From the NCBI RefSeq assembly GCF_009793355.1, contig NZ_WTKP01000004.1, forward strand, positions 248,001 to 312,000: a stretch of DNA of 64,000 nt, in the 5' to 3' direction. Each line of letters opens with the position of its first letter. Positions within the stretch are counted from its first letter, which is position 1. The DNA is from Vreelandella zhuhanensis. GTDB taxonomy: Bacteria; Pseudomonadota; Gammaproteobacteria; Pseudomonadales; Halomonadaceae. Positions 17,374-26,045 of the stretch are shown piece after piece. Under the pieces are notes generated by a model. That model was given only the letters and a program-made list of their open reading frames with translations. It had not been told where the DNA came from and searched no databases. Made by a program: the position numbers and the translations under genes.

Positions 17374-18453
17374 CTATTGCGATAACGCCTCGCTGGGTTC
17401 CTGCGGAGTGGATTCCTGCAGACGCGACAGCATGGCCATCAAGGCTTCGATTTGAGTCCCGCTGCGTGTTTCGTGCAAGGGACTTATCTGCCAGGTGCTT
17501 TCGGCAAACCCCCACCAGTCCCAACAGCCCTGGGGGTTGCCCAAGGTGGTGGTTGCCTGGGGATAAAGCACAATTTGCTCATGCTCAAGCGCCCAACGGT
17601 TCAAGCCGCTGTGACGCACGAAGGTCTCACCGATCTGTTCATGGCTCATTTGGCAGCCATGTAGCGCTAGCGTTACCCCACAATCGCCATCGGCACAGCC
17701 CGGCGGTATGAACAGATAACCCACATCGGCCAGTCCCTTGGCATCGAATTCCGCCTGATCAAAGCGCAGTAATTCGCCATCCTGCTGAGGATCTTGCACC
17801 TCTTTCCGAGGATGCAGCCACTCCATCATGTCGCCGGCGATATCCTTGTTGCAGGATAAAACGTGACTTCCCCCGCCTTCCTGGCAGTCGCCCAGCATCT
17901 CGGGCGATACGGCTTCCTCTTGGGGCAGGCGTATCGGCCAGCCATGCCCCGCCTGTTTATCTCGCACCACCTTGAGCTGCTCGTCGGGCGCATCCAGCCA
18001 GGTGGAAAACTGCTCCGCCAATGCATCGCTCAACCTGGGGTCGAACACCGGATCATTCTCGCCGTGCCAAATGAAGACCTTCAGTTGGCTAAGCGCCTCT
18101 CGGCTACCTACTTCGCCGCGCTCGGCATAATCCTGTCGCCGCTGCTCCAGTTGGTCGAGATCGGGCAACCCCCGGCGCGTCATCATGCATTGGTTCAAGG
18201 CCAGGCTAAGCGAGCCTTGTGAGCAGCCCCAAGGGCCGGCGGCCAGCACGCCCAGACCGCTAAAACGCTCCGGCCAGGCCACCGCCAGCTGACTGGCCAT
18301 GTATCCCCCGGAGGATACCCCCACCACGCTCACTTGCTCGGTAGAGGCGGCCAAGGCGGGCAATGCCATGGGGGAATCAGCCGTTTCCTCAGCATGCAGT
18401 GATGCTGACATTCCTAGGCCCACCAGCACACAAACTGTCGTGGTGCGTCTCAT
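17374..18453 (-). CDS. PHA-depolymerase-like esterase, exported
   Basis: 359 residues with a signal peptide (about 1-21, ending SLHA) and an alpha/beta-hydrolase fold of the polyhydroxybutyrate-depolymerase type. The nucleophile elbow is GVSSG with Ser47, unusually close to the N-terminus, as in type-2 catalytic domains. A WHGENDPVFDP segment probably holds the acid; LALHGCQMS and WDWWGF lie in the second half. Many cysteines (for example CSQG, ADGDCG, GCWDW) suggest disulfides and a periplasmic or secreted enzyme. There is no substrate-binding domain. It starts five bases after the FKBP stop, so the two genes form a unit. Substrate could be short PHA oligomers or another ester. Confidence 0.75.
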   Translation of the reverse strand: MRRTTTVCVLVGLGMSASLHAEETADSPMALPALAASTEQVSVVGVSSGGYMASQLAVAWPERFSGLGVLAAGPWGCSQGSLSLALNQCMMTRRGLPDLDQLEQRRQDYAERGEVGSREALSQLKVFIWHGENDPVFDPRLSDALAEQFSTWLDAPDEQLKVVRDKQAGHGWPIRLPQEEAVSPEMLGDCQEGGGSHVLSCNKDIAGDMMEWLHPRKEVQDPQQDGELLRFDQAEFDAKGLADVGYLFIPPGCADGDCGVTLALHGCQMSHEQIGETFVRHSGLNRWALEHEQIVLYPQATTTLGNPQGCWDWWGFAESTWQISPLHETRSGTQIEALMAMLSRLQESTPQEPSEALSQ

Positions 18454-18458
18454 GGCGG

Positions 18459-19139
18459 TTACTCGACGTCCAACAATTCCACGCGGAACGTCAGCGTTTC
18501 ATTGGGGCCGATGGGACCTTGACCTTGTGCGCCATAACCGAGTTCGGCGGGAATATAGACCATCCAGGTGTCGCCGACGCTCATCAGCTGCAGCGCTTCC
18601 TGCCAGCCTTCGATCACTTGGCCGACCTGAAAACTGACCGGTTCACCGCGTTCGTACGAGCTATCGAATACGGTGCCATCCAGCAGCATGCCTTCGTAAT
18701 GAACTTCGACGGTATCTTCAGGCCCCGGCGTAGCGCCGTCGCCGGACTCGACCACTTCGTATTGCAGACCGGATTCGGTTACGGTGACTTCCTCGCGGGC
18801 GGCATTCTCTTCCAGGAAGGCCTCACCGACTTTCAGGTTGGCTTGAGCCGCCTCATCCGCCTCGGCCTGACGCGCTTCCAGGGAGCGTTGCTGGAAAGCC
18901 ATCAAGGCGTCGGCCATCTGCTCTTCACTCAAGGCAAGCTCATTGCCTTCAAAGACATCACGCATGCCTTGAGTAAAAGTATCCATGTCCAGATCGCTGA
19001 TATCTTCCTGCATACTTTCGCCCAGGGTTACCCCAAGGCTGTAGGCCAGTTGTTCCTGCTCGGTTTCCGGTGCGGCCAGCGCCCAGGGCGAGGCGACCAG
19101 CAGACCTGTCAGAACAGTAGAAGAAAGCAGTGTTTTCAT
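18459..19139 (-). CDS. FKBP-type peptidyl-prolyl isomerase, periplasmic (FkpA/FklB type)
   Basis: 226 residues: signal peptide (1-22, ending ALA), an alpha-helical dimerisation domain rich in E and Q (about 25-110) and a C-terminal FKBP domain with VEVHYEGMLLDGTVFDSS, VIEGWQEALQLM and IPAELGYG. It would speed proline isomerisation and assist folding in the periplasm. AAGG precedes the ATG. The downstream esterase gene follows at once, so this chaperone may help fold that cysteine-rich enzyme (inference). The protein is strongly acidic, in keeping with a halophile. Confidence 0.93.
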   Translation of the reverse strand: MKTLLSSTVLTGLLVASPWALAAPETEQEQLAYSLGVTLGESMQEDISDLDMDTFTQGMRDVFEGNELALSEEQMADALMAFQQRSLEARQAEADEAAQANLKVGEAFLEENAAREEVTVTESGLQYEVVESGDGATPGPEDTVEVHYEGMLLDGTVFDSSYERGEPVSFQVGQVIEGWQEALQLMSVGDTWMVYIPAELGYGAQGQGPIGPNETLTFRVELLDVE

Positions 19140-19246
19140 TACATAACCTTAATTAGACAATTGATAAGAAAAAGCTAAAAAGAAAAGCTAATAGGAAAAA
19201 GCGCCATGCGCCAATCAATAACCGGTTTCACACAGAGCCTAACACC

Positions 19247-19279
19247 AGCGAGCCGAGGCTGCATCCGCCTCGGCTCGCT
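19247..19279. terminator. Perfect 13-bp hairpin between fkl gene and teaD
   Basis: AGCGAGCCGAGGC (19247-19259) pairs with GCCTCGGCTCGCT (19267-19279), loop of seven bases. It lies about 40 bases after the teaD stop on the minus strand. There is no T run, so it may act as a transcript-stabilising or Rho-assisted end rather than a classical terminator. Confidence 0.6.
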
Positions 19280-19317
19280 GTCAGTACGAATCAGAAAGTC
19301 TCAGAAAGACGTCTCGA

Positions 19318-19761
19318 TCACACCACCAGTGTAGGACAGTGAGCCGAGCCCGCCACACGTTGCGCCACACTGCCCAGCAACGCACCTTTTTCGCCATTGG
19401 TGCCCTGGGCACCGATCACGATGAGGTCACAATCGTGCTTGAACGCAAAACGCGAGATAATGCGCGACGGCTGCCCCCCCTTGATAAAGGAACGCACACT
19501 AAGCGCATCGACCCCCAGCTCGATAGCATGCGCCTTGGCGTGCATGGCGATCTCCGTGGCGTACTCCTTGAGTGCTTCATCGGGTATGTCAAGCTTGGCT
19601 GGACGTACCATGGAAAGCGATGCTTCAAGCAGACTGTGATGTTTGAAGACACACAGCAGATAAAGTTCGGCACCGGTCAGCAAATGTAGCGCTGCAGCCT
19701 TTTCCAGTGCCTTCAAAGCCCCCCTCGAACCATCCACCGGTACCAGTATACGATTGAACAT
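19318..19761 (-). CDS. teaD: Universal stress protein TeaD
   Basis: 147 residues, the same length as Halomonas elongata TeaD. UspA fold with the ATP-binding pattern G-2x-G-9x-G: Gly117, Gly120 and Gly130 followed by Ser131. In H. elongata TeaD binds ATP, is encoded with teaABC and lowers ectoine uptake, so it acts as a brake on the transporter. AAGGAG lies eight bases before the ATG, and teaC ends 21 bases upstream. Confidence 0.94.
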   Translation of the reverse strand: MFNRILVPVDGSRGALKALEKAAALHLLTGAELYLLCVFKHHSLLEASLSMVRPAKLDIPDEALKEYATEIAMHAKAHAIELGVDALSVRSFIKGGQPSRIISRFAFKHDCDLIVIGAQGTNGEKGALLGSVAQRVAGSAHCPTLVV

Positions 19762-19782
19762 TCAGCGACTCCTTATGAACGG

Positions 19783-21066
19783 TTACCGGAAGGCCAAGTC
19801 ACGTAAGAACAGCGCGATTTGCGGGAACATGATCAACAGTGCCGCCGCCAATATCAGCATGAAGACAAACGGAGGCGTGCCTTTTATCACATCCCAATAG
19901 GGCCGCTTGAAAATCGCGATGGCCGTGAATATGTCGCACCCGAAGGGCGGCGTCGCCGACCCTATCGCAACCTGCAAGGTGATCAGGATACCCACCAGCA
20001 CCGGGTCCAGCCCTGTCGCTGCCACGGCCGGTGCAAAGATCGGCGTCAACACCAGGATTACCACGATGGGATCGACGAACATGCAAGCCACAAAGAAGGC
20101 GATACAGATGGCTATCAGCACCCCTGTCGGCCCGGCCTCGTTGACCCCGACGGTTTCGAGAATAGCCTGGGGAATCTGGGCGAACGAGATAATCCATGAG
20201 AAGCCGTTGCCCACCCCCACCAGGATAAATACCACAGCGGTGATCAGGCCGGTGGATTTGGCAATCGCATAGATATCGTTCATCTTCAGTGAGCGGAACA
20301 CCACAAACTCAAGCAGAATGGCATAAAGCACACAGGCGGCAGCAGCTTCCGTAGGGCTGAAGATACCCCCGTAGATACCCCCCACGATAATTACCGGAAA
20401 TCCTAGTGGCCATAATGCCAAGCGCACAGCGGAAAGGCGTTGCCGCCAAGTAGATTTGGGCTCGGTAGGCACATCACGGATTACTGCGTAAAGCACGCAG
20501 TACGCTGAAAACATCAACAGAATCAGCAACCCTGGTCCGATACCGGCAATGAACAGCTCGGCGATCGACGTACCGGAAATGACCCCATAGATGATCATGC
20601 CGATACTCGGCGGGATCAGAAAGGCAATGTCACTGGCATTGATGATCAACGCCAAAGTGAAAGAGTCGGAATAACCGGCCTTGAGCATCTTGGGGCGCAA
20701 AGGTGAACCGACGGCGACTACCGTGGCCTGAGTGGAACCCGAGACAGCGCCGAACAAAGTACAGGAAGCGGCGGTACTCACTGCCAGCCCGCCTTTCACA
20801 TGCCCGATAAAGGACATCACCATGTCGATAAGGCGATTCGCCGATTGGCCACGCGTCATGATGTCGGCAGCCAGGATGAACATGGGAACCGCGATCAGCG
20901 AGGCTGGCCGGATACCCGCCACCACCTGCTGAATTAAGGTCTCCATTTGCCCAAAGCCATTGAACATCATGTAAAAACCGATGACCGCCGCGGTTATCAG
21001 CGGCACCATCATGGGAAAGCCCAGCAAAAGCAGGGCAATCATGGTCACAACCATTATCGTCGTCAT
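19783..21066 (-). CDS. teaC: Ectoine TRAP transporter large membrane subunit TeaC
   Basis: 427 residues with about 12-13 membrane segments; DctM-type large permease of a TRAP transporter, driven by the sodium gradient. The conserved FGAVSGSTQATVVAVG and IPPSIGMIIYGVISGTSIAELFIAG regions and the SATPPFGCDIFTAIAI segment are intact. It lies between teaB and teaD and works with TeaA and TeaB to import ectoine and hydroxyectoine for osmoprotection or to recover leaked solute. Start preceded by GGGGGAA. Confidence 0.95.
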   Translation of the reverse strand: MTTIMVVTMIALLLLGFPMMVPLITAAVIGFYMMFNGFGQMETLIQQVVAGIRPASLIAVPMFILAADIMTRGQSANRLIDMVMSFIGHVKGGLAVSTAASCTLFGAVSGSTQATVVAVGSPLRPKMLKAGYSDSFTLALIINASDIAFLIPPSIGMIIYGVISGTSIAELFIAGIGPGLLILLMFSAYCVLYAVIRDVPTEPKSTWRQRLSAVRLALWPLGFPVIIVGGIYGGIFSPTEAAAACVLYAILLEFVVFRSLKMNDIYAIAKSTGLITAVVFILVGVGNGFSWIISFAQIPQAILETVGVNEAGPTGVLIAICIAFFVACMFVDPIVVILVLTPIFAPAVAATGLDPVLVGILITLQVAIGSATPPFGCDIFTAIAIFKRPYWDVIKGTPPFVFMLILAAALLIMFPQIALFLRDLAFR

Positions 21067-21096
21067 TATTCGTTCCCCCGGGCATGGCGCCCTAGA

Positions 21097-21675
21097 TCAG
21101 ACTTCCGTTTCCGTATCCTTGTAACCATCAAGCACAGCAGTCGATAGATACACATCACGCGTTGTCATATTCTTGATAGCCGTCAGCAAATACTGAATAC
21201 CCGTGATCAAGAACCCCAGTGGTACCCAGATATAGATCACCCAGATCGGGAACCCCAGCGCCGGAAGAATCCTGCCTCGCGAATAGAGATCGAGAATGTA
21301 ATAGATCGAGTAGTAAAGCAGGAAGAACATCACCATTGCCGTGAACAGGGAGATGAAAATCATCAGGGCCTTGCGCCCTCCCACCGGGAGCGCATCATAG
21401 ATCGCCGACATGCGGATATGACGACCGTGACGTGCCGCATAGCCGACCCCCGCAAAGGTGATCATGATGATTAATATCCGATTGATTTCACCGGAAAAGA
21501 AAATACTCTCACCGAAGACGAAACGGGCAATGACGTTGGCAACGGTATTGAAAGCCATCAATAAGACGCCCATTGCCAGAATGACGGCTTCAAGTTTGCT
21601 GATTAGCGTATCGACCGTGCCGAGTATCCCCGGAAGGCCGGACCGGTAATTTCTTTCAATTTCTTCATCAGACAT
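21097..21675 (-). CDS. teaB: Ectoine TRAP transporter small membrane subunit TeaB
   Basis: 192 residues with four membrane segments, DctQ-type. The loop [16 protein letters not shown] (about 84-99) is the typical cytoplasmic loop of this family. The N-terminus is hydrophilic ([12 protein letters not shown]). AGGGAG precedes the ATG. It follows teaA after a 168-base gap containing a strong hairpin and precedes teaC by 30 bases. Confidence 0.93.
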   Translation of the reverse strand: MSDEEIERNYRSGLPGILGTVDTLISKLEAVILAMGVLLMAFNTVANVIARFVFGESIFFSGEINRILIIMITFAGVGYAARHGRHIRMSAIYDALPVGGRKALMIFISLFTAMVMFFLLYYSIYYILDLYSRGRILPALGFPIWVIYIWVPLGFLITGIQYLLTAIKNMTTRDVYLSTAVLDGYKDTETEV

Positions 21676-21788
21676 GGCCGCACTCCCTTTTCTGCAGCTG
21701 ATGCAGTAAAAACATGGCTTCCTAGCAGCTTACCGGCAAAGCGCCTGTTGGTATGCCGCTCGGTTCAACGCTGGCTGGACGCAGGTAC

Positions 21789-21827
21789 AAACGACAAGGG
21801 GGCAGCTTAGCTGCCCCCTTGTCGTTT
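21789..21827 (-). terminator. Perfect 18-bp hairpin between teaA and teaB
   Basis: AAACGACAAGGGGGCAGC (21789-21806) pairs exactly with GCTGCCCCCTTGTCGTTT (21810-21827) with a three-base loop. It lies 17 bases after the teaA stop. No long T run follows on the minus strand. It probably stops part of the transcripts or protects the 3-prime end of teaA mRNA, so that the binding protein is made in excess over the membrane subunits. Confidence 0.8.
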
Positions 21828-21843
21828 GCTCTTACAAGTAATA

Positions 21844-22878
21844 TCAGTCTTCGGTAACTTCTTCGAGGTCTTCATGGAACTGGTTCAGCAGTTCACGACC
21901 GTCTTCGCCGGTCATTTCGATGTATTTTTCCTCGACCTGGGGGGCACGTTCCTTGAACGCCTGCATCTGCTCTTCGTTGAGGCGGGTCACGGTGCACTCT
22001 TCACAAGCACTCATGATCTTATCCAGGGATTCTTCGGCCAGCCCTTGAATATGCTCGATGGTATGATCGTAGGCCGCATCAGAGGCATCCTGTACCAACT
22101 GCTGATCGTCCTCGGAAAGCCCTTCGTAGAAGTCCTGATTGGCCATCATGGCGGTAGTGAACCAGCCGTGGCCGGTAAAGGTCAGGTGCGGCGACACTTC
22201 ATACAGACCACCGGACTCGATCCAGAAGATCGGATTTTCCTGGCCATCGAGAATGCCTGTCTGCAAACCACCGTAGACTTCGCCCCAAGGCAGCGGTGTG
22301 GCGGTAGCACCGAAGGCGTTGTAGGTTTCGGCCAGCAGCGGATTGGTCATCACGCGGATCTTCTTGTTATCGAAGTCCTCGGGAGAGGTGATCGGCTCGT
22401 CGGCGGTAACCACCATTTCGCCTTCCGGGTACATCTGCAGCAATTCCAGGCCGTGCTCTGCGTATAGTTCCGGGAACATTTCGTTGATGGCTTCGCTTTC
22501 CTCGAAGAACTCGAGCACGGTCTCCATGTCGGTAGGCAACAGATAGGGAATGAAGAAGATCTGGGCCTCGGGAATCGTCGAGCCGGTAAAGCCGGGGGAC
22601 TGGTTGACGAATTGCAGGATGCCGCTGAGGGTCTGTCCCATTATGTCGTCGGACTCGCCCAGCTCGCCGAAGCGGTAGACCTGAACCGAATGCTCGGAGT
22701 TCTCTTCGATATAATCCTTGAAGGCGTGAGCGAACACATCCTGAACGTCACCTTCGTATTCTTCGTGGGCATAACGCCAGTTGTCGGCGTGCGCGGCTGC
22801 CGATAGACCAAATAGCAGGGCACCAATACTTGCGGTGGTTAGAAGCTTGCTTGTTTTCATCAACTGGGTTGTTTTCAT
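21844..22878 (-). CDS. teaA: Ectoine/hydroxyectoine-binding protein TeaA
   Basis: 344 residues: signal peptide (about 1-31, ending AAAHA) then a DctP-type binding protein. The mature start DNWRYAHEEYEGDVQDVF, the ATPLPWGEVYGGLQTG region and NPIFWIESGGLYEVSP are near-identical to what I recall of H. elongata TeaA, whose ligand cage uses aromatic residues from these parts. The first ATG at 22878 is preceded by AAGGGG; a second ATG lies 18 bases in. The protein is strongly acidic. One difference from memory of TeaA is a CEEC pair near the C-terminus. The H. elongata operon is osmotically induced; the region upstream here (22879-22997) shows no clear promoter by eye. Confidence 0.95.
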   Translation of the reverse strand: MKTTQLMKTSKLLTTASIGALLFGLSAAAHADNWRYAHEEYEGDVQDVFAHAFKDYIEENSEHSVQVYRFGELGESDDIMGQTLSGILQFVNQSPGFTGSTIPEAQIFFIPYLLPTDMETVLEFFEESEAINEMFPELYAEHGLELLQMYPEGEMVVTADEPITSPEDFDNKKIRVMTNPLLAETYNAFGATATPLPWGEVYGGLQTGILDGQENPIFWIESGGLYEVSPHLTFTGHGWFTTAMMANQDFYEGLSEDDQQLVQDASDAAYDHTIEHIQGLAEESLDKIMSACEECTVTRLNEEQMQAFKERAPQVEEKYIEMTGEDGRELLNQFHEDLEEVTED

Positions 22879-22997
22879 CAAGTCGTTCCCCTTGCAATAG
22901 GTTGCATAGCCGTTGGTTATGCAGATTACCCGAAGTGGTATTACTACCTGGCGTTTAAGCAAGATTGTAATCATTTCAGACGTAATTTGAATTCAGG

Positions 22998-23570
22998 CTA
23001 GCGCGCTACATGCAAGGGGTCAAGCTGGCGTCCCAACGTCTGCCAGGCACTTTCAAGGGTTGAGGATGAATAATCCAGCGTTTCATCACGGTCTGTATAG
23101 GCTTGTATAACTACTTGATTTCTTAGCCACCAAGCACTATTACCCGAGGCTACTCGCGTCACTCTCAAACGAGCTTCAGGGGTCGTTCCGTCCAACGCCC
23201 ACTCCTGCCAGCGTTGAAGGTTTTCACGCTCCGCCAAAAGCTCCGCCTGCTTAAGCGTCTCTCTTAGCGCCCACACCCCTTGCCTGGTGGCTGCCTCGGC
23301 TTTGAGCCCACGATGCAAGTCACGTAACACAGCGGTGACCTCATGCTGCCAACGCAGGCGTTCTTTCCGGTACTTTTCCACCCACTCGGGAGAGGCCTGA
23401 AAGCCGTGACTGTATAGCCAGCCATGAAACAGCAATTCGCAGACGTCCACCCCGGCCTCTTCCTGCAATCGCAGGCAAGCGGCTTCGACCCCGGGGCGTG
23501 AGTACCATTTCAAGGCAAAGTCCCACAGAGGAGTCTGCTCCAAGTGTGCCAATCGGTTAGAATCACCCAT
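22998..23570 (-). CDS. TIGR02444-family protein, unknown function
   Basis: 190 residues, largely helical. The opening LWDFALKWYSRPGVEAACLR and the CELLFHGWLYSHG stretch (about 44-56) fit the uncharacterised TIGR02444/DUF2390 family, which in Pseudomonas-like bacteria sits beside the yheS ABC-F gene, as it does here in divergent orientation (28-base gap). It has no signal peptide. AAGGGT lies upstream of the ATG. Confidence 0.78.
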   Translation of the reverse strand: MGDSNRLAHLEQTPLWDFALKWYSRPGVEAACLRLQEEAGVDVCELLFHGWLYSHGFQASPEWVEKYRKERLRWQHEVTAVLRDLHRGLKAEAATRQGVWALRETLKQAELLAERENLQRWQEWALDGTTPEARLRVTRVASGNSAWWLRNQVVIQAYTDRDETLDYSSSTLESAWQTLGRQLDPLHVAR

Positions 23571-23598
23571 CGTATTACCCTTTTATTCGGGAGCCTGC

Positions 23599-25557
23599 AT
23601 GATCGCACTGCGCCAAGTTGCCCTGCAACGCGGCACCCAGCCGCTACTGGAAGACGCCGACCTTACCCTCAATGACGGCGTCAAGGCCGGCATTATCGGT
23701 GCCAACGGGGCCGGTAAAACCAGCCTATTCAAACTGTTGCTGGGTGAACTGAGTCCGGATCGTGGCGATATTCACATGAGCGGGGGCCAGCGAATCGCCC
23801 ATATGGCACAGGAAGTGGAGACACTTGACCGTGCCATTCTCGACTACGTCCTGGACGGCGACCATGCCCTGCGCGATGCGGAAGCTCAACTGGAAGATGC
23901 ACGCCTGCGCGACGACGCTCACCGTGAAGCCGAACTGCATGGCTTGATCGAAACCTTGGACGGCTATCGTGCCGAATCCCGCGCGGCCCAGTTGCTGGTG
24001 GGGCTCGGCTTCGTCCAGGCGGATCTCAAGCGTCCATTATCGGCTTTTTCCGGGGGCTGGCGGATGCGCATCAACCTGGCACGCACCTTGTTCATGCCCT
24101 CGGATCTATTGTTGCTCGACGAGCCCACCAACCACCTCGATCTCGATGCGCTGTTGTGGCTTGAGCAATGGCTCGCCCGTTATCCCGGCACCTTGCTGCT
24201 GATTTCCCACGATCGAGATTTTCTCGATGCCGTCTGTGATCACATCGTTCACGTTCATCAGCAACAACTGACCCTGTATCGCGGAAATTATTCACGTTTC
24301 GAGCGTACCCGGGCGGAAAAGCTTGCCCTGCAACAGGCCGAAGCTATCAAACAACAGGCGCGCCGCGAGGAAATCGAGCGTTTCATCGCCCGTTTCAAGG
24401 CTCAGGCCACCAAGGCCCGCCAGGCACAAAGCCGGGTCAAGATGCTGGAACGCATGGGTACCATTGCCATGGCCCATGTCGATTCGCCCTTTCACTTCAC
24501 CATCCCCGCCGCCGACAAGACGTCTCATCCCTTGCTGGTGCTGGATGACGCTCGGCTGGGCTATCGTGACAAAGAAGGCAACGAGAACGCACAGCTGGAG
24601 CAGGTGAAGATATCATTGCTGCCCGGCCAGCGTATCGGCTTGCTCGGCCCCAATGGCGCGGGCAAATCCACCTTGATCAAGTCACTGATCGGTGAATTGC
24701 CTCTCCTTTCAGGCAAGCGGATACCCGGTGAACATCTGGCTATCGGCTATTTTGCCCAGCATCAGCTGGAAAGCCTGGACCTTTCCACCACGGCGTTTGT
24801 GCATGTTCAGCGCTTATCGCCTACCGCCAGCGACCAGGAAATCCGCAATTTTCTGGGGGGATTCGGCTTTCATGGCGATGACGCCTTCGGCAAGGTGGCG
24901 ACCTTCTCCGGCGGGGAAAAAGCCCGGCTAGCATTGGCCTTGGTGGCTTGGGAAAAACCCAACCTCCTGCTGTTGGATGAGCCCACCAACCACCTTGACC
25001 TGGAAATGCGCGAAGCCTTGACCGAAGCCTTGGCGGCATTCGAGGGGACCGTCATCCTGGTATCGCACGACCGTCACCTCTTGCGCGCCACGGTGGATGA
25101 ATTCTGGCGCGTGGCCGACCATCGCGTCGAACCATTCGATGGCGACCTCGAGGATTATCGCACCTGGCTGAAGGCGCGTTTGGAAAACGTGCGCCGCGAC
25201 ACCCGCAACGAAAAAGCCGAACGTCAGGCAGAACAGGGGGGTGGCGAAAGCCGCGAAGAGCGCAAGGCCGCACGCAAGGCAGCCGCCGAATTGCGCGAAA
25301 AATTGCGCCCGCTCAAGCGCAAGCGCGACAAGGTCGAACGTGAGATGGAAACCACTCAGCAGGCACTCAGCCAGGTGGAGGAACAGCTCGGCGATGCCGA
25401 CCTCTATACCGATAGTACACGCAAGGAAGAGCTGACCCGGACATTGGCGCGCCAAGCAGAGTTGACCACTCGCCTCAATGCCGCCGAGCAACAATGGCTG
25501 GCCGCAGAAGAGGAACTCGAAGCCATGGAAGCCGAGTTAGTTTCCAGCAACGACTAA
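23599..25557 (+). CDS. yheS: ABC-F family ATPase YheS
   Basis: 652 residues with two ATP-binding cassettes in one soluble chain and no membrane part. First cassette: Walker A GANGAGKT at 34-41, signature SGGWRMR, Walker B LLLLDEPTNHLD. Second: GPNGAGKST, SGGEKARLAL, and LLLLDEPTNHLD. The linker between cassettes (about 235-305) and the C-terminal 120 residues are highly charged coiled coils. ABC-F proteins bind the ribosomal E site and relieve stalled translation. GGGAG precedes the ATG. It converges on dtd. Confidence 0.93.
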   Translation: MIALRQVALQRGTQPLLEDADLTLNDGVKAGIIGANGAGKTSLFKLLLGELSPDRGDIHMSGGQRIAHMAQEVETLDRAILDYVLDGDHALRDAEAQLEDARLRDDAHREAELHGLIETLDGYRAESRAAQLLVGLGFVQADLKRPLSAFSGGWRMRINLARTLFMPSDLLLLDEPTNHLDLDALLWLEQWLARYPGTLLLISHDRDFLDAVCDHIVHVHQQQLTLYRGNYSRFERTRAEKLALQQAEAIKQQARREEIERFIARFKAQATKARQAQSRVKMLERMGTIAMAHVDSPFHFTIPAADKTSHPLLVLDDARLGYRDKEGNENAQLEQVKISLLPGQRIGLLGPNGAGKSTLIKSLIGELPLLSGKRIPGEHLAIGYFAQHQLESLDLSTTAFVHVQRLSPTASDQEIRNFLGGFGFHGDDAFGKVATFSGGEKARLALALVAWEKPNLLLLDEPTNHLDLEMREALTEALAAFEGTVILVSHDRHLLRATVDEFWRVADHRVEPFDGDLEDYRTWLKARLENVRRDTRNEKAERQAEQGGGESREERKAARKAAAELREKLRPLKRKRDKVEREMETTQQALSQVEEQLGDADLYTDSTRKEELTRTLARQAELTTRLNAAEQQWLAAEEELEAMEAELVSSND

Positions 25558-25580
25558 CCAAGCGCTGAAAGCCACGAGCC

Positions 25581-26018
25581 TCAGCTTTCCAGCAGGAAAG
25601 TCACCGGGCCGTCATTGATCAGCGATACCTGCATGTCGGCGCCGAATTGCCCACTGGCGACAATCGGCCAGGCACGTCTTGCCTGGGCAAGCAGGTAAGC
25701 AAACAATTGCTCCCCCTCGGCGGGCACGGCGGCACTGGAAAAGCCCGGGCGCAGCCCTTTACGCGTATCGGCAGCCAAGGTGAACTGTGGCACCAGTAAT
25801 ATGCCGCCCTCTACTTGCTGCACGTTGAGATTCATCTTGCCGTCGGCGTCGCTGAAGACCCGGTAATGCAGCAACTTGTGCAGCAGCTTGTCAGCCGCCC
25901 CCTGATCATCCTGTTTTTCCACTCCGACCAGCACCAGCAGGCCCTGTTCGATGGCACCTACGCTGGTACCTCCGATGCTGACATCCGCACGGCTGACACG
26001 CTGAATCAATGCCTTCAT
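25581..26018 (-). CDS. dtd: D-aminoacyl-tRNA deacylase
   Basis: 145 residues; removes D-amino acids (and glycine from tRNA-Ala) mischarged on tRNA, acting as a dimer. The Gly-cisPro motif NDGPVTF near the C-terminus is intact. The other active-site motif, usually SQFTL, reads PQFTL here; the catalytic-side threonine is kept but the serine is proline. AAAGGAGG gives a very strong ribosome site. It ends 27 bases before thiD begins its own leftward frame upstream, so the two may share a transcript. Confidence 0.95.
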   Translation of the reverse strand: MKALIQRVSRADVSIGGTSVGAIEQGLLVLVGVEKQDDQGAADKLLHKLLHYRVFSDADGKMNLNVQQVEGGILLVPQFTLAADTRKGLRPGFSSAAVPAEGEQLFAYLLAQARRAWPIVASGQFGADMQVSLINDGPVTFLLES

Positions 26019-26045
26019 GTTGCCTCCTTTTGGGCGATTAACCGT

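Noticed and set aside
19140..19246. Gene between the FKBP gene and the hairpin after teaD
   Set aside because: No open frame with ribosome site; only an AT-rich promoter-like stretch and the hairpin are seen.
21826..22467. 213-codon frame on the plus strand
   Set aside because: Antisense to teaA, which is firmly identified, and starts inside the teaA-teaB hairpin.
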